This document shows, one piece after another, positions 32,749-41,366 of a stretch of DNA of 43,500 bases. Both the position numbers and the translations under genes were made by a program. The DNA is from Dysgonomonas gadei ATCC BAA-286 (GTDB lineage Bacteria > Bacteroidota > Bacteroidia > Bacteroidales > Dysgonomonadaceae): positions 1 to 43,500 of the forward strand of contig NZ_GL891990.1 of assembly GCF_000213555.1 (NCBI RefSeq), read 5' to 3'. Below the pieces are notes generated by a model. It ran no database searches, was not told the DNA's origin, and saw nothing but the letters and a program-made list of their open reading frames with translations. Within the stretch, counting starts at the first letter, position 1; every line of letters begins with the position of its first letter.

Positions 32749-33950
32749 TGGAAGATAACAAACAAACAATATCAAAAGGACGCATACGGATAGCAATCTT
32801 CTGCCTGTATTTTTGCACAGGACTATGCTTCTCGAGTTGGGCGAGCCGCATCCCCGACATTAAAACAACATTAGGACTGGGAGATGCAGCATGGGGCACA
32901 ATCTTGCTGATGATACCAATAGGGCAAATATGCGGAATGACAATTTCCGGCCTGCTTATTTCGAAAGTCGGAAGTAAGAAGATATTACCTATAGCTCTTA
33001 TAGGATATGTAGTAGCCCTGCTATTTATCGGATTCTCGGCCAGTGAATATGCACTGATTATCAGCCTTATTGTTTTCGGTTTCTTCGGAAACTTCTGCAA
33101 TATATCAGTCAATACGCAGGCGGTAACTCTGGAAACGACTTACAACAAACCTATTATGGCATCCTTTCACGGAGGATGGAGTTTCGCCGGACTCACTGGT
33201 GCCAGTGTCGGGTTACTGATGGCCTCACTCAAACTATTGCCTATCTACCATTTTGCGATAATCGGACTACTTGTCTTTATTACGCTAATCATTAACAGAC
33301 CGTTTTTGCAGGCAGACCTGAAGAAAGAAAAAGACCCGGCGCAGGCAGCCAATAAGAAAAAAGACAAACCCGAAACATTCCTTTTCCTGTTAGGAATAGT
33401 CGCATTTTGCGGAATGGCAGCAGAAGGAGCCATGTCGGACTGGAGCGGACTTTATCTTATCGATGTGGTAGGTACTCCAAATCATCTGGCGCCAATAGGA
33501 TTGGCCGCGTATATGATAACCATGGCATCGGGTCGTTTCCTGATAGATAAAGCAACTCAGAAGTGGGGAAGGAAAAGGGTTATACAAACAGGAGGAATCC
33601 TTATATCTGTCGGTCTGTTTACTGCGGTAGCTTTTCCTCATTTTATAACTACCATTATTGCATTTATGATTATCGGTTTCGGAACCGCCGGAATCGTCCC
33701 TACCATATACAGCATTGCCGGACAAAAGACTAAGATACCGACAAGTATTGCCCTGACAATCGTATCCAGTGTCAGCTTTCTCGGATTCCTCATGGGACCG
33801 CCACTTATCGGTTATATTGCCAGTGCTACAAACCTCCGCTATTCCTATGCATTGATAGGACTGTTCGGAATATGTATAGTTGTATTAGCTTCGACTATTA
33901 AGATACTCAAATATGATAAGGTTGAACCACGTAAAACAGACATAAAATGA
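32748..33950 (+). CDS. MFS transporter, YbjJ-like
   Basis: A 400-residue major facilitator superfamily permease with 12 predicted membrane segments in two halves. The pattern SSWASRIPDIKTTLGLGDAA followed by a second-helix PIGQICGM and the loop SKVGSKK is typical of the YbjJ/fucose-permease-like group. Direction and substrate are unknown. The start overlaps the oxidoreductase stop by 1 nt and the end overlaps trpC by 4 nt (ATGA), so it is fully embedded in the trp operon. An aromatic compound or tryptophan-pathway product is a reasonable guess from context only. Confidence 0.88.
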   Translation: MEDNKQTISKGRIRIAIFCLYFCTGLCFSSWASRIPDIKTTLGLGDAAWGTILLMIPIGQICGMTISGLLISKVGSKKILPIALIGYVVALLFIGFSASEYALIISLIVFGFFGNFCNISVNTQAVTLETTYNKPIMASFHGGWSFAGLTGASVGLLMASLKLLPIYHFAIIGLLVFITLIINRPFLQADLKKEKDPAQAANKKKDKPETFLFLLGIVAFCGMAAEGAMSDWSGLYLIDVVGTPNHLAPIGLAAYMITMASGRFLIDKATQKWGRKRVIQTGGILISVGLFTAVAFPHFITTIIAFMIIGFGTAGIVPTIYSIAGQKTKIPTSIALTIVSSVSFLGFLMGPPLIGYIASATNLRYSYALIGLFGICIVVLASTIKILKYDKVEPRKTDIK

Positions 33951-34726
33951 GCAACATATTAGATAAAATAATCGCCAACAAAAAGATAGAGGTTGCCAGG
34001 CAAAAAATGCTGGTTTCTATCGGTGAAATGGAGAAAAAGATTGCAGATATCCGCATCAACTCGTTTAAGGGTGCATTGGCAGAATCACCGACCGGGATCA
34101 TCGCCGAATTTAAACGCCGCTCCCCATCCCGCGACTGGATATTTAAGGATGCTGAAATCTCCGATGTTATTCCACTTTACTCAAAAAACGGAGCGAGTGC
34201 TATATCAGTCCTCACCGACATGGACTTCTTCGGAGGCAATCTCACCGATCTGGTACAAGCAAGAGAATTAACCCAAACCCCTCTGCTGAGAAAAGACTTT
34301 ATGATCGATGAATATCAGCTTTATCAGGCAAGACTGGCAGAAGCCAGTGCGATACTTCTCATTGCTTCGGCATTGACTGTACAGGAAACGAAACAACTGG
34401 CGGTAAAAGCAAAGGAGTTAGGTCTCGATGTATTACTTGAAATACACAGCGAACAGGAGTTAGGTCATATCAATGACAAAGTAGATGTAGTAGGTGTCAA
34501 CAACCGTAACCTCGGCACCTTCGCCACTGATGTGCAGATATCATTCAACCTGGCAGATAAAATCCCCGGCGAGTTTGTCAAAATATCGGAAAGCGGTATT
34601 TCACAACCTCAGACAGTAATTGATCTCCGGCAGGCCGGATATAAAGGATTCCTCATGGGTGAGAACTTTATGAAAACCGGTAATCCGGGCGAGGCTCTCG
34701 AAGACTTTATAAAGCAACTGGCATGA
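33947..34726 (+). CDS. trpC: Indole-3-glycerol phosphate synthase
   Basis: A 259-residue TIM-barrel enzyme that closes CdRP into indole-3-glycerol phosphate. The signature EFKRRSPS is at 54-61, then PLLRKDFMID, the later GVNNRNLGTF and the phosphate site ISESGI. It is a single-domain enzyme, with trpF separate. The start overlaps the MFS gene by 4 nt and its end overlaps trpF by 4 nt. Confidence 0.98.
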   Translation: MSNILDKIIANKKIEVARQKMLVSIGEMEKKIADIRINSFKGALAESPTGIIAEFKRRSPSRDWIFKDAEISDVIPLYSKNGASAISVLTDMDFFGGNLTDLVQARELTQTPLLRKDFMIDEYQLYQARLAEASAILLIASALTVQETKQLAVKAKELGLDVLLEIHSEQELGHINDKVDVVGVNNRNLGTFATDVQISFNLADKIPGEFVKISESGISQPQTVIDLRQAGYKGFLMGENFMKTGNPGEALEDFIKQLA

Positions 34727-35340
34727 AGATAAAAGTCTGTGGGATGAAGTTTCCCGGTAATATAAGGGATTTGTCCAAACTTCCGGTCTGTTATATGGGA
34801 ATGATATTCTATGATAAATCGCCACGGTTTGCCGATGGGCTGACATTTGCCGATGTAAATATATTGCCGTCTCATATCCAGCGTGTAGGTGTATTCGTCA
34901 ATGCAGACATTGATTTTATCATGGAGAAGGTGAATAAGTACAATCTCGGCCTCGTACAGCTACATGGCTCCGAATCTGCCGCTTTCTGTAAAGAACTGGA
35001 TAAAACGATACCCGTCATTAAGGCTTTCAATGTTTCGGACATCTCCGACTTCGGCCAGACAAAGGTATATGAAGATGCGTGCAGTTATTTTCTCTTCGAT
35101 ACAAAGACACCTCAACATGGAGGCTCGGGACTAAAATTCGACTGGCAGATACTGGATGCATATACAGGCAAACGCAATTTCTTCCTCAGTGGAGGGATTT
35201 CCGCCGGAGACACTGAAAGCATAAAAAAAATACAACACCCGAAGTTCTACGGAATCGACCTCAACAGCAAATTCGAGACAGAGCCGGGACTGAAAGATAT
35301 AACACAATTACAGCAATTTATAAAAGCATTAGTACTATGA
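34723..35340 (+). CDS. trpF: Phosphoribosylanthranilate isomerase
   Basis: A 205-residue TIM barrel that isomerises phosphoribosylanthranilate. The catalytic base is Cys6 in KVCGMK and the acid is Asp126 in LFDTKTPQHGGSG, with LSGGISAGD as the phosphate site. The order and spacing match the family. Overlaps of 4 nt on both sides show tight coupling to trpC and trpA. Confidence 0.97.
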   Translation: MKIKVCGMKFPGNIRDLSKLPVCYMGMIFYDKSPRFADGLTFADVNILPSHIQRVGVFVNADIDFIMEKVNKYNLGLVQLHGSESAAFCKELDKTIPVIKAFNVSDISDFGQTKVYEDACSYFLFDTKTPQHGGSGLKFDWQILDAYTGKRNFFLSGGISAGDTESIKKIQHPKFYGIDLNSKFETEPGLKDITQLQQFIKALVL

Positions 35341-36110
35341 ACAGGATCAAACAATTATTCGAAAAGAAACAGAAAGACATATTATCCATATACTTTACAG
35401 CAGGATTTCCCAATCTGAACGACACCTGCGATGTTATCCGCGAACTGGAAGCCAACGGCATTGACCTTATCGAAATCGGCATCCCGTTCTCCGACCCTAT
35501 GGCCGACGGCCCTACGATTCAGGATAGCGGAACAATAGCATTAAAGAATGGCATGACGCTCAAAATCCTGTTCAGCCAGTTGATAGATATCCGCAAAGAG
35601 GTGAATATCCCCCTTATTATGATGGGCTACCTGAATCCCATTATGCAATACGGATTTGAAAACTTCTGCAAACAATGTAAAGAAACCGGTATAGACGGGG
35701 CTATTATTCCCGACCTCCCTTTCAATGATTACATCAATGAATTCAAACCCATTGCCGATAAATACGATATCAAAATAGTGATGCTTATCACGCCTGAAAC
35801 TTCGGAAGAGCGCATCCGCCTGATAGATGAACATACCGACAGTTTTATCTACATGGTATCATCCGCTGCAACTACAGGCGCTCAAAAAAGTTTTGACGAA
35901 AAGAAACAGGATTATTTCCGCCGTATCAATTCCATGAACCTGCGCAATCCGCGCCTTATCGGATTCGGCATTTCTAACAAAGCGACATTGGATGCAGCAC
36001 AGGCAAATGCCAGCGGGGCGATCGTCGGCAGTAAGTTCATTACTTTGCTGAAAGAAAGCATTAATATAAAAGAGGCTGTAAAAAATCTCAAAGAAGTATT
36101 AAGTAAATAA
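35337..36110 (+). CDS. trpA: Tryptophan synthase alpha chain
   Basis: A 257-residue TIM barrel that cleaves indole-3-glycerol phosphate and passes indole to TrpB. The catalytic Glu46 and Asp57 lie in EIGIPFSDPMADGPTIQ. The flexible loop YMVSSAATTGAQKSF corresponds to loop 6. Length is normal. It is the last trp gene. The following 69 nt have no clear hairpin terminator, so read-through into the next gene is possible. Confidence 0.97.
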   Translation: MNRIKQLFEKKQKDILSIYFTAGFPNLNDTCDVIRELEANGIDLIEIGIPFSDPMADGPTIQDSGTIALKNGMTLKILFSQLIDIRKEVNIPLIMMGYLNPIMQYGFENFCKQCKETGIDGAIIPDLPFNDYINEFKPIADKYDIKIVMLITPETSEERIRLIDEHTDSFIYMVSSAATTGAQKSFDEKKQDYFRRINSMNLRNPRLIGFGISNKATLDAAQANASGAIVGSKFITLLKESINIKEAVKNLKEVLSK

Positions 36111-36179
36111 CCCCCGTTATTTTACGTAGAAATTATATATTTACACCCACAACCTAACAACCTTTAATAAATAATACTG

Positions 36180-36731
36180 ATGAGAAAAGTTTTCTTTTTT
36201 ATGTCCGTTATTGGGTGGCTGATAAGCCTTATTATACATTTAGTATCATATGCAGGAATTGACATCGAAGACAGATTCTCCCAAATATGGTTGTTTAGTA
36301 TTTTTATATTTATCGTATGGTTCCCGGCTATAATCTATTCCATAAAAGAAAATAAAGTTAAAGATGAAATAACATTTTTTTCCTTGGATTTTCTAAAAGT
36401 CATCTTTGGGCGAGCTCCCATTTGGCTTACAACACTTGCCGTTTTGTGTTTCTTTTATGGTTTTTTGAGCTTTTGGTTGCACCAGAATGCATATATTGGT
36501 GTACCCGACATCATAGATGGACAATATGTATTGCATAATCATGGAAGTATAGAGAAAGTATTGACTGAAAATGAATATCATTCTTATAATGCCGAAAGTC
36601 TGAGGTCATTCTCTAGCTTTTGGCTTATTTTTTATGGAATAGCTGCTGCTATCTTATACCCTTTCAAAAAGGGAAAAGGCAGTGATGAAGCAAATTTTAA
36701 TAATGACAATATATCTGAACTCGTTGACTAA
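36180..36731 (+). CDS. Membrane protein of unknown function
   Basis: A 183-residue protein with four likely membrane segments: residues 5-27, 38-58, 78-100 and 148-165. Between the third and fourth is an extracytoplasmic segment (VPDIIDGQYVLHNHGSIEKV) and a Tyr/Glu-rich stretch EYHSYNAESLRSFSSFW that looks conserved, so it belongs to a real family that I do not recognise by name. The C-terminus is acidic and probably cytoplasmic. A weak box TATATTTA at 36136-36143 lies upstream. It follows trpA and precedes the EptA-like gene, with 55 nt between, but no functional link can be shown. Confidence 0.7.
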   Translation: MRKVFFFMSVIGWLISLIIHLVSYAGIDIEDRFSQIWLFSIFIFIVWFPAIIYSIKENKVKDEITFFSLDFLKVIFGRAPIWLTTLAVLCFFYGFLSFWLHQNAYIGVPDIIDGQYVLHNHGSIEKVLTENEYHSYNAESLRSFSSFWLIFYGIAAAILYPFKKGKGSDEANFNNDNISELVD

Positions 36732-36735
36732 ATAC

Positions 36736-36743
36736 TATCTTTG
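36736..36743 (+). promoter_or_regulatory. Bacteroidota -7 box (TATCTTTG) of the EptA-like gene
   Basis: An exact TAnnTTTG match that starts 5 nt after the preceding stop codon and lies 43 nt before the ATG at 36787. Confidence 0.5.
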
Positions 36744-36786
36744 TATCTTGATTAATAAGCAATAACACAACTCTTTCAAGATAAGA

Positions 36787-38394
36787 ATGTCGAAATCCAT
36801 TGATTATATAAAACAGGCAGGCAACTTTCTTTATAAATATAAGTTTACCATCCTCTGTCTTGCTTACTTCTGTACAATATCCGTTCTGGCGCTGTACATA
36901 GTCAGCAAGCCTGCTTTAATCAATGCATTATCGTTCATCCTTGTTCTCAATATTCTGGCTAAGACCAGATATACCCTGTGGCTGTCACTCATACTGTCCA
37001 TTATCGTTTCGTTCGATGCCTATTTTGCCTTTGTATATTCCAACCAGATGTCGATAGGCACAATGGCATCCGTACTGGAGACAAATGTTTCGGAAGCGGT
37101 CGGTGTAATGTCTGAAGCCATATTCGTCGCCTTGGGATGTCTGGCTGCAAGTACTTTCCTTATACTGATGTCGCAGAGGGAATTGAAAGAAAGCAAATTT
37201 TCGCGAAAAATATCTGTCATCCTGTTACTCGGTTACTGGGTTATAATAATGCCCGCTATCGGTTACTGGAAAGTAAAATCCCTGAAATGGGAGAATTTTA
37301 TAGAAACATTTCCTGTAATCGGGACCAATGCCGTTATCGCAGCCAACTTTCCGCTTGTTTACATCGACATTTCCACATTTATCGCATATCAGCACGAGAG
37401 ATACCAGATGAAACAGTTCCTGAAACTGGAGAAACGGATGCCTGCCGGAATCACTTTCGACGAAAGCAAAGAAAGTCCCGAAAAGATATTCTTCATCATA
37501 GGAGAAAGCGCCTCCCGGTCACACTATTCGCTTTATGGTTACAAAGAAAAGACCAGCCCTTTTTTCGATAGCCTGGCTTTAGCTCAACCAAAAGTTCTGG
37601 ATTACTACAATGTATATTCTCCCGCATCCATTACCCGTGATGCCCTGCGTATCATCCTTTCGTTTTCCACACCAAACGATATAAAGCCATTTTTCGAGAA
37701 TTTCAATATTATCGACATGGCCAATAAAGCGGGATACGAGACTATATGGCTCTCCAACCAGGATAAGCTGGGCGAAAGTGACAGTTACATCGGCTTCGTG
37801 TCGGCAAACGCATCTCAGTCGATGTACGAGAAAGCTATCGTAAGGGAAGATTTTACATTGCTTGACCACCTGAAAGAAACATACAAGCCGGATAAAAAAC
37901 AGTTCTTCGTTATCCATCTCAACGGCAGCCATGTACCCTATGGCGAGCGTTACGATGATGTGGATGAAAGAGAATTGCCCGGCAGCAAAACCAAGACCAG
38001 AGAATATGACCGCTCAATCCACCATACCGACAGGCTGATGCGCTCTATCTATCAGATAATGAAGCAAGACAGCTCGTCTGTCCTTTATTACTTTTCCGAT
38101 CATGCCGAACTGGTAGAAGGCGGAGGACATGGAGTGTTGGTGATGGACCACAATCTGTTCGATACGCCATTGGTGACTATCAACAATAGCCCTGTTCCTG
38201 TCGATTCCATTGTGACACGGTATATAGATCCCGAAACTTCACTGATAAACAACTCGAACAGTATATTCATCATTTCTGAAATAATGGGTTATGATGTATC
38301 TGACGAAGATGCAAAAAAAGCGGTGGAAGATGGAAAATATATTTTCCATGTAGACAAAAACGTTTATCTGTATAAAGACCTGCTACCGAGATAG
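36787..38394 (+). CDS. EptA-like phosphoethanolamine transferase (sulfatase fold)
   Basis: A 535-residue inner-membrane protein: five membrane segments in the first ~190 residues, then a periplasmic alkaline-phosphatase/sulfatase-type domain. GESASRSHYSLYGY matches the GExARxxxxSLxGY metal-binding motif of EptA/MCR enzymes, YFSDHAELVEGGGHG gives further zinc ligands, and VIHLNGSHVPY is the conserved His segment. The Thr nucleophile region appears as SPASITRDALRI, where a Ser or Thr must serve; I cannot assign which. Such enzymes move phosphoethanolamine from phosphatidylethanolamine to lipid A or glycans and can lower polymyxin binding. Acceptor here unknown. Confidence 0.88.
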   Translation: MSKSIDYIKQAGNFLYKYKFTILCLAYFCTISVLALYIVSKPALINALSFILVLNILAKTRYTLWLSLILSIIVSFDAYFAFVYSNQMSIGTMASVLETNVSEAVGVMSEAIFVALGCLAASTFLILMSQRELKESKFSRKISVILLLGYWVIIMPAIGYWKVKSLKWENFIETFPVIGTNAVIAANFPLVYIDISTFIAYQHERYQMKQFLKLEKRMPAGITFDESKESPEKIFFIIGESASRSHYSLYGYKEKTSPFFDSLALAQPKVLDYYNVYSPASITRDALRIILSFSTPNDIKPFFENFNIIDMANKAGYETIWLSNQDKLGESDSYIGFVSANASQSMYEKAIVREDFTLLDHLKETYKPDKKQFFVIHLNGSHVPYGERYDDVDERELPGSKTKTREYDRSIHHTDRLMRSIYQIMKQDSSSVLYYFSDHAELVEGGGHGVLVMDHNLFDTPLVTINNSPVPVDSIVTRYIDPETSLINNSNSIFIISEIMGYDVSDEDAKKAVEDGKYIFHVDKNVYLYKDLLPR

Positions 38395-38413
38395 TAAACA
38401 GCCTGCAACTGTT

Positions 38414-38580
38414 AAAAGGTAACAAAAGGAACAATCTTTTCAGTCTTTTGTAGGGGCGAATAAATATTCGCCCGAATCGACAATGGGCGAAAGATATTTG
38501 GCTTCGTCGATTTTGACTCCGTCAATTTACAATTCAATTCGCCCCTACAGCTTTTCCCAAAAGGTAACAAAAGTAACACT
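38414..38580. repeat. GTAGGGGCGAAT inverted-repeat mosaic, copy 2
   Basis: TGTAGGGGCGAAT (38449-38461) and ATTCGCCCCTACA (38537-38549) are perfect 13-nt inverted ends around a core longer than in copy 1 (101 bp against 62 bp). Direct repeats of AAAAGGTAACAAAAG (38414-38428 and 38559-38573) bracket it, as at 17180-17374. Confidence 0.8.
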
Positions 38581-38693
38581 TTTTCTATCATTATTTATTC
38601 CCACTATTCAAGGCTAAAGTCGGGGGCGGAGCCAATCAATACATCAAAGAACTATCAGCTAAATAATATAGATAAAGTTCTTTCAAAAAAGTA

Positions 38694-38715
38694 GGGACGA
38701 ATTTCAATTCGTCCC
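38694..38715. terminator. GGGACGAAT hairpin after the RelA/SpoT gene
   Basis: GGGACGAAT (38694-38702) pairs perfectly with ATTCGTCCC (38707-38715) around TTCA. It is 32 nt past the minus-strand stop codon, and read on that strand is followed by an A/T stretch with T-rich runs. It is a sequence variant of the GGGGCGAAT palindrome next to it. Confidence 0.5.
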
Positions 38716-38747
38716 CACAATATGTATATCATTCTCTTTCCAAAAAA

Positions 38748-40961
38748 TCAACTCAACCGGCTCACTTCTTTTATTCCTTTTACTGTCCTCAGTTTCTTAA
38801 TCAATCCATTCAGCATATCCGTATTATTCAACATAACCGATATACTTCCGTGAAATAGCCCATCGTTGGAATCGATGCTGATAGAACGCATATTGATACC
38901 CGATTCCTTGGAAATTATAGATGTCAGGTTATTGATAATACCAATGTCGTCATTTCCTATCACACGTAAGATAACCGTATAGGTAGAACCTGATTTACCC
39001 GACCATCGGGCAGGGATAACCCTGTATGCGAAACGTGAGAACATATCGTGAGCATTCGGGCAGTTCTTGCGGTGTATCTTAATTCCCTGCGAAGATACAA
39101 AGCCGAATATGTCATCCCCGTAAATAGGATTACAACATTTGGCCAGCTTATAGTCCACACCTGTAAGGTTTTTGTCGAGTATAAGTTCCTCTTTGCTTAA
39201 CGTCTCCTTTACTATTTCCAGATTTTGGGGAACGTAATTTTCCGCGCTGACGGCTTCATGCCTGTCATGTTGTTCGGTCTCTTTTTTCTCCAGTTCCACG
39301 TACTGGTCTATCACCGAATTTATATCGAGGCTTTCTTCCGCTATCTTTATATAAAAATCGGTGATGGTCTTAAAGCCGAGCTTCTTTATCATGCGCATCA
39401 TTATAGACTCGTTGATTTCTATTTTACGATTCTTTACACGGCGCTTGAGCATCTCCTTCGCTATCTCCACCTGTTTGTTGGCCTCTTCTTTCAGGCTCTG
39501 GCGAATTTTATTTTTCGCTTTGGAGGTAGTGACAAAGTTCAGCCAGTCCTGTTTCGGCGACTGGTTAGGAGAAGTAACTATTTCTATCTGGTCGCCGTTC
39601 TTGAGCTTATGGCGGATAGATACATTCTTTCCATTCACTTTTCCCGATACACAGGTAGAACCTATGCGGGAGTGGATGGCAAAGGCAAAATCGAGGATAG
39701 TAGCCCCATACGGTAATTTGTGCAAATCGCCTTTGGGCGTGAATACATAAATCTCCTCATCGTAGAGATCTAATTTGAAATTCTCAAGTTTCTCTCCCGA
39801 ATCCAGATTCTTATTCTCCAGCATTTCCCTGAGGCTGGTCAGCCAGTCATCCATCTTCGACTGGCTTTTCACTCCCTTATATTTCCAGTGGGCAGCAAGT
39901 CCGCGTTCGGCTATTTCATCCATCCTCTTAGTCCTGATCTGCACTTCTACCCAGCGCGATTCGGGTCCCATAACTGTGGTGTGCAACGATTCGTAACCAT
40001 TGCTTTTCGGTATGGACAGCCAGTCTTTGAGTCGTTTTGGATTAGGGGTGTACATATCCGTCACAATGGAATATACTTGCCAGCATTCGGCTTTTTCCTT
40101 TTCCATCTCCGAATTAAGGATGATACGGATGGCAAAAAGGTCGTAAATAGATTCGAAGTCTATCTTCTGTTTTTTCAGCTTATTATTAATGGAGGAAATG
40201 GATTTCACACGTCCTTTTATATCATATTTCAGCCCTGTTTCTTTCAGTTTGGCGTCTATGGGTTCAATGAATTCCGCGATGTATTTATCACGTGCGTCCT
40301 TACTCTCACTCAATTTACCGAGGATATAATCATAAGCCTCACGGTCGGTGTATTTCAGGTAGAGGTCTTCGAGTTCGGTTTTTATATTGTACAGACCGAG
40401 TTTATGAGCCAGAGGGGTATACAGATACGACACCTCAACCGCTAATTTCAGCCGGTACTGTTCACTGTACTTCTCGGCACATCTTATTTTATGGAGGCGG
40501 CTGGCAATCTTGATAAGGATTACCCGCATATCTTCAGCTAATGAGATCAGCAATTTTATATAATTGTCCGATGCTATTGCCGACTCGTTCATTTCCAGTG
40601 CATTTACCTTTATCAGCCCGGTAACGATATCGGCAATATCCTGACCAAAAAGTTTTTTTACTTCAGCATCTGTAATTATTTTATGAACAACAGGACGATA
40701 AAGAATCAGCGCGATTATAGACGCGCTCTTTAGCCCCAGTTCTTCCATCAGTATAATACTTGTACTTACTGTCAGATCTGTTATACTGCCTATCTTTTCA
40801 TCCTTTTGATAGACATTTTCCGACATGGCTCTCTTCACCACCGAGCGAAGTTTTTTCAGTTCTTCGGCCGTAAGGTTTGCCGTCAGGCCCTTCACCAGTC
40901 GCTTAAACTTGGAATAGGTCAGTCCATCTGCATTATATGTAGGGTTATTGTTATTATCCAT
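38748..40961 (-). CDS. RelA/SpoT family protein, degenerate hydrolase site
   Basis: A 737-residue (p)ppGpp enzyme of the stringent response. Domain order is pseudo-HD hydrolase (about 40-190), synthetase (about 230-360), TGS (about 400-460), helical region and C-terminal ACT (about 660-735). The hydrolase HD motif that should read ALLHDVxED is ALILYRPVVH, and DRLHN is SRLHK, so hydrolysis is probably lost. The synthetase looks active (GYESLHTTV, VEVQIRTKRMDEIAERG, AAHWKYK) and has RLKD, the RxKD form usual in bifunctional enzymes, not the ExDD of classical RelA. It is therefore a synthetase-only protein by inference. A bifunctional partner elsewhere in the genome is expected. Confidence 0.93.
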   Translation of the reverse strand: MDNNNNPTYNADGLTYSKFKRLVKGLTANLTAEELKKLRSVVKRAMSENVYQKDEKIGSITDLTVSTSIILMEELGLKSASIIALILYRPVVHKIITDAEVKKLFGQDIADIVTGLIKVNALEMNESAIASDNYIKLLISLAEDMRVILIKIASRLHKIRCAEKYSEQYRLKLAVEVSYLYTPLAHKLGLYNIKTELEDLYLKYTDREAYDYILGKLSESKDARDKYIAEFIEPIDAKLKETGLKYDIKGRVKSISSINNKLKKQKIDFESIYDLFAIRIILNSEMEKEKAECWQVYSIVTDMYTPNPKRLKDWLSIPKSNGYESLHTTVMGPESRWVEVQIRTKRMDEIAERGLAAHWKYKGVKSQSKMDDWLTSLREMLENKNLDSGEKLENFKLDLYDEEIYVFTPKGDLHKLPYGATILDFAFAIHSRIGSTCVSGKVNGKNVSIRHKLKNGDQIEIVTSPNQSPKQDWLNFVTTSKAKNKIRQSLKEEANKQVEIAKEMLKRRVKNRKIEINESIMMRMIKKLGFKTITDFYIKIAEESLDINSVIDQYVELEKKETEQHDRHEAVSAENYVPQNLEIVKETLSKEELILDKNLTGVDYKLAKCCNPIYGDDIFGFVSSQGIKIHRKNCPNAHDMFSRFAYRVIPARWSGKSGSTYTVILRVIGNDDIGIINNLTSIISKESGINMRSISIDSNDGLFHGSISVMLNNTDMLNGLIKKLRTVKGIKEVSRLS

Positions 40962-41220
40962 TGCTCCGTACTGCTTATATGTGTTTAAAGGGATAATACA
41001 TTATTCTTGATAATCGGGTGTAAAATTAATTCTTTTCTGATAGTATAACGTCTTTTTTTGCCGTATGTTTTCATTTTTCTCAATTTGATTAGCATTAAGC
41101 AACAGAAAATCAGGCAAAGCATTTAACTTTGTCATGCAATAAATAAGTAAAAGAAAGTATTTAATGATATACTTTTAGTTTATAACATTCTTTGGTTGTT
41201 ATACTTACCAAAGCAATAAA

Positions 41221-41235
41221 AAGGCCTGAGACCTT
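41221..41235. repeat. AAGGCC-TGA-GACCTT palindrome, copy 4
   Basis: As at 2867-2881 with one arm base changed, still pairing by G-U or mismatch at that position. The ~65 bases before it are also similar to those before copy 1, so the two copies form a longer repeat pair. Confidence 0.65.
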
Positions 41236-41318
41236 AAGAGTTGTGAAAGGAAATTAATTTAATGTAACAATCCGGTAAAAAAAAGGATGTAAAATCAAAA
41301 TGGAACTATACTTAAGGC

Positions 41319-41326
41319 TATTTTTG
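41319..41326 (+). promoter_or_regulatory. Bacteroidota -7 box (TATTTTTG) of the 203-residue protein gene
   Basis: A full TAnnTTTG match, 40 nt before the ATG at 41367. No clear -33 TTTG is present. Confidence 0.5.
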
Positions 41327-41366
41327 CATGGAATTAATTATTATCTGAAAACAAAGCAATTACAAT

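Larger units (their letters stand above)
38395..38747. other. Convergent intergenic region filled with repeats
   Basis: This 353-nt gap between the EptA-like gene and the convergent RelA/SpoT gene has no ORF. It holds the second copy of the GTAGGGGCGAAT mosaic (38414-38580), a TATCAGCTAAA...TAGATAAA tail (about 38651-38676), and a perfect 9-bp hairpin (38694-38715) that may terminate the minus-strand gene. Confidence 0.7.
40962..41366. other. Divergent intergenic region before the 203-residue protein gene
   Basis: A 405-nt gap without a gene. The segment about 41155-41235 resembles 2800-2881, ending in an AAGGCC-TGA-GACCTT palindrome. A TATTTTTG box for the rightward gene is at 41319-41326. 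I found no clear minus-strand promoter for the RelA/SpoT gene, though it must begin here. Confidence 0.55.
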
